Source: SIG78 sp045533055 (lineage in GTDB: Bacteria; Verrucomicrobiota; Lentisphaeria; Victivallales; Victivallaceae). From it: 27,541 nucleotides of DNA. This document shows positions 15,949 to 22,615 of this stretch, piece by piece (positions within the stretch are counted from its first letter, which is position 1; every line of letters begins with the position of its first letter). The stretch covers positions 1-27,541 of the forward strand of contig JAZSHD010000129.1 in assembly GCA_045533055.1 (NCBI GenBank). Reading direction: 5' to 3'. The notes beneath the pieces were generated by a model. The model was not told where the DNA came from and did no database searches. It worked only from the letters and a program-made list of their open reading frames with translations. The translations under genes were made by a program, and so were the position numbers.

Positions 15949-18330
15949 TTATTTACTTTCCAGATAGCGGCGGATCTCGGAGAGGCCGACTATCTTTTCA
16001 AAGTCATCGCCCCGGTCGATGACCAGAGTGGGGGCTTGACGGATGGTGTAGCTTTTGGCAGTTTCCTTATCCTGATCGGATACCACTACGCTGTACTGTC
16101 TGCTTGCCTGATCGAGGAAATCCTTTGCCATGCGGCAGTTGGGGCAGGTGGTGGTGGTGAAAAGTATGAGCTTTTCTTCTGCGGGAGCTGCGGGATTGGC
16201 GAGGTTTTTGGCTTCGGCGGGGAGTTTTTCCGCCTGGAGTTCAAAACCTTTTTTCAACGCCATGCTGGCATTGTAGACCATACGGTCTTTATACTCCTGA
16301 CTTTTGCCGTCGTTCCAGTTCTGCACCGGGCGGTAGTAGCCGGTGATACGGCTGTAAACTTCGGTTTTGCCGCCGCAATCGGGGCATTTGAAAGCCTCGC
16401 CGGCAATGTAGCCGTGATTCTGGCAAATCGAATAGGTCGGCGACATGGTGTAGTAGGGCAGCCGGTAGTTTTCGGCGATTTTTCGCACCAGATTTGCTGC
16501 GGCTTTCCAATCCGGGAGCTTTTCGCCGAGGAAGGCGTGGAAGACGGTACCGGAGGTGTAAAGAGTCTGCAATTCGTCCTGAATATCCAACGCTTCAAAA
16601 ATATCTTCGGTGTAGCCCACCGGCAGATGGGAACTGTTGGTGTAGTAAGGTGTGCCGCAGTCGCCGGAAGCAGTGACGATATCGCCGAAGCGGTTTTTGT
16701 CGTGCTTGGCAAGGCGGTAGCTGGTGGATTCCGCCGGTGTAGCTTCCAGATTGTAAAGGTCGCCATACTGTTCCTGATAGTCGGAGAGGCGGTCACGCAT
16801 GTGGTTGAGGACTTCCTTGACAAACTCCTGGGTTTCCTTGTGGGTCAAATCTTTTTTGAGCCAGCGGGCGTTCAAGCCGACTTCGTTCATCCCCACCAGA
16901 CCGATGGTGGAAAAGTGGTTGTTGAACTTGCCGAGGTAACGGCGGGTGTAGGGGTACAAACCTTCGTCCAGCAGTTTGGAGATAACGCCGCGTTTGATTT
17001 TCAAACTGCGGGCAGAAATATCCATCATGTGGTCAAGTCTTTCGTAGAACTCTTCAACAGTTTCCGAGAGATAAGCTATACGGGGCATGTTGATAGTCAC
17101 CACCCCGATCGAACCGGTGCTTTCGCCGGAACCGAAGTAACCGCCGGACTTCTTACGCAGTTCACGCAAGTCCAGACGCAGACGGCAGCACATACTGCGG
17201 ATGTCGCTGGGTTCCATATCGCTGTTGACATAGTTGGAGAAGTAGGGAGTACCATACTTGCTGGTCATTTCAAACAAGAGCTTGTTGTTTTCAGTTTCGC
17301 TCCAGTCAAAGTCAGCGGTGATGCTGTAAGTGGGAATGGGGTACTGGAAACCGCGGCCCTGGGCATCGCCTTCGATCATGGTTTCGATAAAGGCACGGTT
17401 GACCATATCCATTTCTTTTTTGCAGTCTTTGTACTTGAAATCCATCTCTTTGCCGCCCACGATGCAGTTCAGTTCGGCAAGGTCGGCGGGCACTGTCCAG
17501 TCCAGAGTAATGTTGCTGAAAGGTGCCTGCGTACCCCAGCGGGAGGGAGTGTTCACGCCGAAAATAAAGGATTCGATGCACTTTTTGACCTGCTTGTAGT
17601 CCAGATTGTCCACCTTGACAAAAGGTGCAAGATAGGTGTCAAAGCTGCTGAAAGCCTGGGCACCTGCCCATTCGTTCTGCATGATGCCGAGGAAGTTGAC
17701 CATCTGGTTGCACAAGGTTGCAAGGTGCGAAGCCGGGGCACTGGTGATCTTGCCGGGTACGCCGCCCAAACCTTCCTGAATGAGCTGCTTGAGCGACCAG
17801 CCGGCACAGTAGCCGGTCAGCATGGAAAGGTCGTGCAAATGGATATCGGCGTTGCGGTGGGCGTTGCCGATCTCGTCGTCGTAGATTTCCGACAGCCAGT
17901 AGTTGGCAGTGATAGCTCCGGAGTTGGAGAGGATCAAACCGCCCACAGAGTAGGTAACTGTGGAGTTTTCCTTGACCCGCCAGTCGTTGACTTTCACATA
18001 ATCGTCCACGGTTTTCTTGAAGTCCAGAATGGTGGATTCGGTGTTACGCAGTTTTTCCCGCTGACGGCGGTAAAGGATGTAGGCTTTGGCAACATCGGCG
18101 TAACCGGCCTGCACCAGAACCGATTCCACACTGTCCTGAATATCTTCCACCGATACCAGACCTTCCTTGATTTTCGGCTCAAAATCCGCCGTTACCTTCA
18201 AGGCGATAAAGTCGATGATCGACTGGTTGTACTGCTTTTCCTGGGCTTCAAACGCCATCTTTATAGCGTTGGAGATCTTGCCCAAGTCAAAATCAATGTT
18301 CTTGCCGTTACGCTTTTGTACCTGATACAT
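15949..18330 (-). CDS. nrdD: Anaerobic (class III) ribonucleoside-triphosphate reductase with fused C-terminal glutaredoxin-like domain
   Basis: This 793-residue glycyl-radical enzyme makes deoxyribonucleotides without oxygen. Residues about 1-90 are an ATP-cone (MYQVQKRNGKNIDFDLGKI). The barrel follows. The zinc-site region CQNHGY...CPDCGG (about 636-652) precedes the glycyl-radical loop RITGYYRPVQNWNDGK, with Gly664 as the predicted radical site. After a short Ala/Pro/Glu-rich linker, residues about 720-793 form a thioredoxin-fold domain with CPNC at 729-732 and a cis-proline stretch RQAPTLVI. The fusion suggests the enzyme uses a dithiol reductant delivered in cis rather than formate. A strong AAGGGAAGG ribosome binding site precedes the start. 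It is the second gene after nrdG (57-bp gap). Confidence 0.96.
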   Translation of the reverse strand: MYQVQKRNGKNIDFDLGKISNAIKMAFEAQEKQYNQSIIDFIALKVTADFEPKIKEGLVSVEDIQDSVESVLVQAGYADVAKAYILYRRQREKLRNTESTILDFKKTVDDYVKVNDWRVKENSTVTYSVGGLILSNSGAITANYWLSEIYDDEIGNAHRNADIHLHDLSMLTGYCAGWSLKQLIQEGLGGVPGKITSAPASHLATLCNQMVNFLGIMQNEWAGAQAFSSFDTYLAPFVKVDNLDYKQVKKCIESFIFGVNTPSRWGTQAPFSNITLDWTVPADLAELNCIVGGKEMDFKYKDCKKEMDMVNRAFIETMIEGDAQGRGFQYPIPTYSITADFDWSETENNKLLFEMTSKYGTPYFSNYVNSDMEPSDIRSMCCRLRLDLRELRKKSGGYFGSGESTGSIGVVTINMPRIAYLSETVEEFYERLDHMMDISARSLKIKRGVISKLLDEGLYPYTRRYLGKFNNHFSTIGLVGMNEVGLNARWLKKDLTHKETQEFVKEVLNHMRDRLSDYQEQYGDLYNLEATPAESTSYRLAKHDKNRFGDIVTASGDCGTPYYTNSSHLPVGYTEDIFEALDIQDELQTLYTSGTVFHAFLGEKLPDWKAAANLVRKIAENYRLPYYTMSPTYSICQNHGYIAGEAFKCPDCGGKTEVYSRITGYYRPVQNWNDGKSQEYKDRMVYNASMALKKGFELQAEKLPAEAKNLANPAAPAEEKLILFTTTTCPNCRMAKDFLDQASRQYSVVVSDQDKETAKSYTIRQAPTLVIDRGDDFEKIVGLSEIRRYLESK

Positions 18331-18387
18331 AACCTTCCCTTTTCCTTTTTATATTGTTTATTATGTTTAAAAACAAAAAATTCTGCT

Positions 18388-19080
18388 TCATCTGCCCCGG
18401 ATCGCCGCCTGGGGCACATACTCTTTTACCGCCGCCAGAGATGCCTGGAGCATATCATCTGAAACGGCAAACATTCCGGCATTTTCTCTATCCAGCACAT
18501 CGCCGGAATCTTCATACGCCTGCAAAAAATACCGTTTTGCCGGAGCTATCCACTTGCCGATGGCGGTAAAATCTTCCACCTCGTGCAGATTGCCCGTCGC
18601 CGTGGTGCGGAACTCATAGTCCACAGCGTTGCTTTTCAGAAACTCCACACTTTCGCAGACTTTGTCAATAACCGTGCTGTTCCCGCAAACTTTGGCGTAC
18701 TTTGCAACAGAGCTTTTTATATCCATTGCCACATAGTCCACGAGTTTATCTGCCACCGCCGCCTTGAGCCTGTCCGGAAAAGAGCCGTTGGTATCCAGCT
18801 TGACCTGAAAGCCCAGCTCTTTGGCACACTTGGCCAGTTCCAGCGTTTCGGCAAACAATAATGGTTCGCCGCCGGTAAAGCACACTCCGTCAAGGATCTT
18901 GACCCGCTTCTTGAAAAAACTCACTATTTCTTCAAAGCTGAAAGGCAACTCATCCGTTGCCCGCACCAGCGAACCGTTGTGGCAAAAAGGACAGGCAAAA
19001 TTGCACCCGGCATTGAACACTGTGCAAGCAGTTTTGCCCGGAAAATCCAGCAATGTGAGCTTGCGTAAGCCGAAACGCAT
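18388..19080 (-). CDS. nrdG: Anaerobic ribonucleoside-triphosphate reductase activating protein (radical SAM)
   Basis: This 230-residue radical SAM enzyme generates the glycyl radical on NrdD. The iron-sulphur cluster motif is Cys26-x3-Cys30-x2-Cys33 in AGCNFACPFCHN. The SAM-binding GGEPLLF lies at about residue 72. The opening FGLRKLTLLDFPGKTACTVF is characteristic of the NrdG2-type activase rather than the shorter E. coli NrdG. The ATG at 19080 has an AAAGGAG ribosome binding site. It is the promoter-proximal gene of nrdG-nrdD, and two NrdR boxes cover its promoter. Confidence 0.95.
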   Translation of the reverse strand: MRFGLRKLTLLDFPGKTACTVFNAGCNFACPFCHNGSLVRATDELPFSFEEIVSFFKKRVKILDGVCFTGGEPLLFAETLELAKCAKELGFQVKLDTNGSFPDRLKAAVADKLVDYVAMDIKSSVAKYAKVCGNSTVIDKVCESVEFLKSNAVDYEFRTTATGNLHEVEDFTAIGKWIAPAKRYFLQAYEDSGDVLDRENAGMFAVSDDMLQASLAAVKEYVPQAAIRGR

Positions 19081-19105
19081 TGATACTTACTCCTTTATGT
19101 ATATT

Positions 19106-19121
19106 CCACAATATATAGTTA
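19106..19121. promoter_or_regulatory. NrdR box 1 (promoter-proximal)
   Basis: The 16-bp site CCACAATATATAGTTA has the core CAATATATAG of the NrdR consensus (acaCwAtATaTwGtgt). It overlaps the -10 of the nrdG promoter, a position where NrdR binding would repress. Confidence 0.75.
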
Positions 19122-19137
19122 AAGTTTTTTCTTGCAA
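19110..19137 (-). promoter_or_regulatory. nrdG-nrdD promoter
   Basis: On the minus strand TTGCAA (19132-19137) and TATATT (19110-19115) are separated by 16 bp, 29 bp before the nrdG start. The -10 lies in NrdR box 1 and the -35 sits just before box 2. Confidence 0.6.
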
Positions 19138-19153
19138 ACACAATATCTTGGAG
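19138..19153. promoter_or_regulatory. NrdR box 2 (distal)
   Basis: The 16-bp site ACACAATATCTTGGAG keeps the left half and core of the NrdR consensus. It lies exactly 32 bp from box 1, about three helical turns, which is the usual arrangement of paired NrdR boxes. Confidence 0.7.
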
Positions 19154-19208
19154 CTTTAATATATCTCCATTTGTCGATATTGCAATTAAAAAAGCCAACT
19201 TTTTCGGC

Positions 19209-19257
19209 AAAAAAAATCCCGCAAGCTCAAAAAATTTTTACCTTGAGCTTGACGGGA
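19209..19257 (-). terminator. Terminator of the enolase-superfamily gene
   Basis: On the minus strand TCCCGTCAAGCTCAA pairs with TTGAGCTTGCGGGA (one bulge) and is followed by eight T. It lies 60 bp after the gene's stop and insulates it from the nrdG promoter. Confidence 0.9.
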
Positions 19258-19316
19258 GCAATGCACTTGAAAAAACAGTTTGAATTGGCTGTTTTTATCT
19301 GTTTTTCTGTTGGATC

Positions 19317-20597
19317 TCAATACCCGAAACCGTTACCGGTCAGGGCCTTTATGCTGACAATACCGTTACGCCGTTCGTACAAGCCGGGGCGGAGTTTTTC
19401 GTCGTCCAGCGAGGCTTGCGGGTAGAACTGCGGTGCGTTGCACTCCACACCTTTGATGGTGCCGATGTGGGCGGCAAGCAGGGCGTGGGGCACAGTTGCC
19501 AGCATGGGGTTGGTAAGATCCTGAACCATCAGCTGCATATTGTGTTTTTTTGCCCAGCATGCCGAAAGCAGTGCTCCGGTCTGGGTTTTGCACACTTTAA
19601 GTGCCACGCCGTTCCAGCCCAGCGAACAGCCCAGCTTGACAAACTTCCAATCGTGGGCACTTTCGTCCATAAAGAGCGGCTTACGCTGACTGCAGGAGTG
19701 CACATCGATCTGATTGGCTTCCAAATCGTAAGGGAAGGGCTGTTCCACATAGATAAGCAAATCGTAGATCGCCGGGTATTCGGCTTTAAGTTTATCCAAT
19801 ATATCATTGACATAAGCGGGGTCTTTCACCAGACAGTTGAAGTCCGGCGACAGAGCTTCCACACCATACTTGAGGGCGATCTTGCCGATGGCTGTCACCC
19901 GGTCGTAATCCCAGGCTCCATCGCTGCCGGTGAGTTTGATCTTTAAGCACTTCAAGCCATCGCGTTCGATCCACTTTTCCAGCGATACGGGGTAGCCGTC
20001 GTCGGGCTCGCCGCCGGTGCGTTCACTTTCGTAAAGCAGGTCTTTGCCGCCCACCAGATGCCAGACCGGGAGTTCGGCGGGAACATTTTTTACAAAAAAG
20101 TCTTCAGGGTAAAGTCCGGCAAAGGCTCCGTCGTTGTAGAACCACGCCAGATCGTGATCCATAAATTCTTTATTATAAGTTTTATAAGTGGGCAGCCCTT
20201 TTGCCAGACCGTAAGCGTCGTGCAAAGCTATATCGAATGCCGACGCACAGATCAAAGCTGCCAGATGGGGCATTCGGGTATTGTTTTCGCAGTTGAACTT
20301 TTCCAGCAGACTATCCAGTTTGCCGGTCAGAAAGGTGTACCCTTCACTCATGGGGTGCAGTTGGGGTTCTGCCGGATAGGCTTCTGCCAAAACTTCGCAG
20401 AATTTGCACATAAGTTCTTCCCGCAAGCCGAAAGAGAGCGTTGAGGGCCACGCCCACGCCACTGAAAGAGGAGTTTCGCCCCGGCCCACCGCACCGTAAG
20501 CGGGGTATTCCACATGGCAAATTTGAATGGAATCAATAGTTTCAGCCCCAAACTTGAGGGGCAAACGCATCTTGACTGGAATAAATTTTAATTGCAT
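19317..20597 (-). CDS. Enolase-superfamily enzyme (mandelate racemase/muconate lactonizing type)
   Basis: This 426-residue protein has the MR/MLE barrel. The KxK catalytic motif lies in CLKIKLTG (Lys219, Lys221). The metal ligands follow in order: Asp252 (SPDFNC), Glu285 (YVEQPF) and Asp311 with Glu312 (MDESAHD). Lys334/Lys337 in ALKVCKTQ sits on the opposite face. These residues support proton abstraction alpha to a carboxylate, as in sugar-acid dehydratases, dipeptide epimerases and cycloisomerases. The substrate cannot be read from the sequence. The frame opens at 20636, but the ATG at 20597, with AAAGG upstream, gives the expected first strand (MQLKFIPVKMRLPLKFG). The upstream Gfo/Idh/MocA gene on the same strand points to carbohydrate or acid catabolism. 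Confidence 0.88.
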   Translation of the reverse strand: MQLKFIPVKMRLPLKFGAETIDSIQICHVEYPAYGAVGRGETPLSVAWAWPSTLSFGLREELMCKFCEVLAEAYPAEPQLHPMSEGYTFLTGKLDSLLEKFNCENNTRMPHLAALICASAFDIALHDAYGLAKGLPTYKTYNKEFMDHDLAWFYNDGAFAGLYPEDFFVKNVPAELPVWHLVGGKDLLYESERTGGEPDDGYPVSLEKWIERDGLKCLKIKLTGSDGAWDYDRVTAIGKIALKYGVEALSPDFNCLVKDPAYVNDILDKLKAEYPAIYDLLIYVEQPFPYDLEANQIDVHSCSQRKPLFMDESAHDWKFVKLGCSLGWNGVALKVCKTQTGALLSACWAKKHNMQLMVQDLTNPMLATVPHALLAAHIGTIKGVECNAPQFYPQASLDDEKLRPGLYERRNGIVSIKALTGNGFGY

Positions 20598-20649
20598 GAT
20601 CAATAAAACCTTTCTGTTTTTTTTACCGTTGTTCATAACCTTTTAAGGT

Positions 20650-20685
20650 GGGATTTATTTTTTTCAAAGCAAAAAAATAAATCCC
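20650..20685 (-). repeat. Perfect AT-rich palindrome, second copy of the 3'-flank element
   Basis: A 15-bp perfect stem (GGGATTTATTTTTTT and its complement) has a CAAAGC loop. Together with the hairpin at 20717-20768 it fills the 3' flank of the Gfo/Idh/MocA gene. Flanking bases resemble those around the palindrome at 15882-15918. It may also act as a terminator. Confidence 0.7.
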
Positions 20686-20716
20686 AATAAAAGGTTTGGA
20701 AAAAGGAGATGGGGTT

Positions 20717-20768
20717 TGGGGAAGAGGAAAAGAACCTTTCCTGAAAAGGTTTTTTCCTCTTCCCCAAT
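20717..20768 (-). repeat. Purine-rich long hairpin repeat, copy 2
   Basis: TTGGGGAAGAGGAAAA plus AACCTTT pairs with the mirrored right arm ending TTTTCCTCTTCCCCAA. The loop is CCTG or CTGA, and a single bulged G is at 20733. It begins 14 bp after the Gfo/Idh/MocA stop. Orientation relative to the upstream gene is the same as for the copy at 27504. Confidence 0.85.
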
Positions 20769-20782
20769 GCCTTGCCTTTTTA

Positions 20783-21952
20783 TTAAAAACAGGGTGTAAC
20801 ATCTTCGATCTGGAGCGGGATGGTCTGTTTGAGGCGGATGGACTCGATCGCTTTCTGTGCCAGAAAGGTGGAACGGAAACCGGCGAGTTCGTCGCAGGGG
20901 CTGGGCTTATCGTTGAGAATGGCGTCGATAAAGCCGTTGAGCATGGCTTTATGACCTTTATCCACGATCAGCGGGCAGGTTTGTTCCACGATTTTGGCGT
21001 TGGAGCTGCCGGAAACATTTTTCATATATTTCTCCATATATGCGTCAAGACCGCTGCCCAGTTCGGGGTAGGGGTCGCTCTGCAGGGCAAAGGTTTCACT
21101 GCCGGAATCGGGCATACCGTAGTAGCAGTTTTCCACAAAGTGCAGACTGCGGAACAATGCGGCTCCGGCGGTGACTTCAAACTGCTCTTTGGGGTAGTCA
21201 AAAGTTCCGGTGCAGGAGAAATCCAAAGTCATGCTGGCACCGTTGTTGAACTTGAGGTAAATGCCGTGAGAAAGCCGGGAAGAACCGAACGCCGTGATCT
21301 CGCAAGGTACTGCCGGGGCAAAGAACCAGCACGCCAGATCCAGCCAGTGTACCGATTCGCCGATGATCTCGCCGCCGCCGGTAAGGGGATTGAGATGCAC
21401 CAGCGAGTAAGAGCTGCTTTCATCCTGAATACGGATATTCATGTGGTGATAAGTTTCTTCCGGCAGCGGTTCCCGGACGGTTTCCACATACTGCCACGGA
21501 TTGTGCTTGGGATCGGAAATATGTTCCTGATACTTTTTCTTCAACGCTTGCATCGCCGGTGACATGCGGCGGTTGAGGTCAACACAGAGCTTGACCCCGT
21601 TTTTGCGGACGGCACGGATGATTTTAAACGCTTCATCATCCCGCATCGCCATAGGTTTTTCGCAAAAGATATGCTTACCGGCAGCGGCGGCGGCTTCCAC
21701 AATAGGCAGATGCACTTCGTGGCTGGTGGCGATCTTAATAAAGTCAACTTCCGGATCGTTGACTATATCCATAAAGTTATCTGTATAAAAGGGTACATCA
21801 AAATCTTTTGCCGCCGATTTTGCCGCCTCAAGATCAATATCGCAAACCCACTTGAAATTGACTTTTTCGTGAGTGGAGAGGTTCACCAGATCCTGCTGAT
21901 GGGCGAATTTGCCGCAGCCGATCTGGGCGGCAGTAAGAATACTCTTGCTCAT
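20783..21952 (-). CDS. Gfo/Idh/MocA-family oxidoreductase
   Basis: This 389-residue NAD(P)-dependent oxidoreductase has an N-terminal Rossmann fold (AAQIGCGKFAH) and the family signature EKP at 98-100 (FCEKPMAM). The C-terminal sheet domain includes GGGEIIGESVHWLDLACWFF, where His202 and Asp205 are likely catalytic or substrate-binding. Members oxidise sugars, inositols or sugar acids, or act in glycoside cleavage through a keto intermediate. The substrate is not determinable here. The ATG at 21952 has a strong AAGGAG ribosome binding site. The enolase-superfamily gene lies 185 bp downstream on the same strand beyond two hairpins, so they may be partly co-transcribed. Confidence 0.92.
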   Translation of the reverse strand: MSKSILTAAQIGCGKFAHQQDLVNLSTHEKVNFKWVCDIDLEAAKSAAKDFDVPFYTDNFMDIVNDPEVDFIKIATSHEVHLPIVEAAAAAGKHIFCEKPMAMRDDEAFKIIRAVRKNGVKLCVDLNRRMSPAMQALKKKYQEHISDPKHNPWQYVETVREPLPEETYHHMNIRIQDESSSYSLVHLNPLTGGGEIIGESVHWLDLACWFFAPAVPCEITAFGSSRLSHGIYLKFNNGASMTLDFSCTGTFDYPKEQFEVTAGAALFRSLHFVENCYYGMPDSGSETFALQSDPYPELGSGLDAYMEKYMKNVSGSSNAKIVEQTCPLIVDKGHKAMLNGFIDAILNDKPSPCDELAGFRSTFLAQKAIESIRLKQTIPLQIEDVTPCF

Positions 21953-21995
21953 AATAAAGCTCCTTGTTGTGTTGATAAAAAATTATTTACTTAAC

Positions 21996-22001
21996 AATAT
22001 A
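21996..22001 (-). promoter_or_regulatory. Possible -10 element of the Gfo/Idh/MocA gene
   Basis: TATATT on the minus strand (TGTGTTATATTG), 43 bp before the start codon. No good -35 lies at the right distance, so this is tentative. Confidence 0.3.
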
Positions 22002-22059
22002 ACACAAAAAAAGCAAAATAAAATGGCAAAAACATAAAAAATTTTACCAAAATAGAGAA

Positions 22060-22225
22060 AGGGTGCAAGCAGCAAAGCTCTGGGAGGACTGGCGGCGGCT
22101 TGACAAAGTCCCGAAGAGCATAGGACAAGGTCGTTACCTTACAGGTAGCCCCCTTGTCCTATACCCTCCGTTCTTTTTGCCAATCCATCCCCCATTCCTT
22201 CCCATATCTTTGCTGCTTACACCCT
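22060..22225. other. 166-bp structured element with long terminal inverted repeats
   Basis: The ends AGGGTGCAAGCAGCAAAG (22060-22077) and CTTTGCTGCTTACACCCT (22208-22225) are inverted repeats matching at 17 of 18 positions. The single mismatch becomes a G-U pair if the minus strand is transcribed. Inside are two more hairpins. P2 is CTCT/AGAG plus GGACT/AGTCC (22078-22118). P3 is ATAGGACAAGG (22120-22130) with CCTTGTCCTAT (22152-22162) and an inner TACCT/AGGTA stem. A pyrimidine-rich single strand (22163-22207) follows. The layout suits either a structured RNA with a closing helix and two hairpins or a small non-autonomous insertion. No target duplication is visible. Confidence 0.6.
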
Positions 22226-22283
22226 ATGCAGCTGTTTGCTTGCAAAGTTTATTATTGTGCCATCGGCGGCTTGGCTGGGTTGA

Positions 22284-22319
22284 ACGGACACATACGGACG
22301 GCAACGGACACATACAGAT
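22284..22319. repeat. Left block of phased ACGGAC hexamers
   Basis: ACGGAC occurs at 22284, 22294 and 22304, with a degenerate ACAGAT at 22314. The period is exactly 10 bp. It is the inverted counterpart of the GTCCGT block at 22364-22409. Confidence 0.85.
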
Positions 22320-22350
22320 AATTCACCAATCACTGTCAGCCGACGGTACT

Positions 22351-22418
22351 GGCGGCACTGGTTGTCCGTAAAAGTCCGTAAAAGTCCGTAATCGTCCGTA
22401 TATGTCCGTAGTGCCGCC
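22351..22418. repeat. Right block of five phased GTCCGT hexamers flanked by an 8-bp inverted repeat
   Basis: GTCCGT occurs at 22364, 22374, 22384, 22394 and 22404, again exactly 10 bp apart, and in the same 10-bp register as the left block. The block is enclosed by GGCGGCAC (22351-22358) and GTGCCGCC (22411-22418). A 10-bp period is not a multiple of three, so this is not a coding repeat. It could be a helically phased protein-binding array. Confidence 0.85.
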
Positions 22419-22543
22419 ATCTATCCGGTTGCCCGCGAAAGCGGTATTTATCATTGCCTGCAATCATTTTCTGCGGCACTGTATGGCACACAAAACATCC
22501 TTACCTTGCCGTTTTTTAGAGTTTATTTTGATGGCCCACCCTC

Positions 22544-22572
22544 TTGAAAAGAGTCGGTATTTTTACTATATT
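22544..22572 (+). promoter_or_regulatory. Promoter of the pseudopilin operon
   Basis: TTGAAA (22544-22549) and TATATT (22567-22572) are separated by 17 bp, 44 bp before the pseudopilin start. The phased hexamer array ends 126 bp upstream of the -35. Confidence 0.65.
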
Positions 22573-22615
22573 ATTGTAGGAGTTTCAAATAATCAACCAT
22601 ACAAAGGGGAAAGTT

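Noticed and set aside
15880..18462. 860-residue plus-strand reading frame opposite nrdD
   Set aside because: It is an antisense shadow of a clearly identified nrdD. It is rich in Val, Gly and Phe with no domain and no ribosome binding site.
22063..22371. 102-residue plus-strand reading frame across the structured element and left hexamer block
   Set aside because: It runs through inverted repeats, is proline/leucine-rich with no family resemblance and no ribosome binding site. The 10-bp repeat period is incompatible with selection on a protein repeat.
22284..22418. CRISPR array
   Set aside because: Repeats are six bases with four-base spacers, far below CRISPR dimensions, and no cas gene is nearby.
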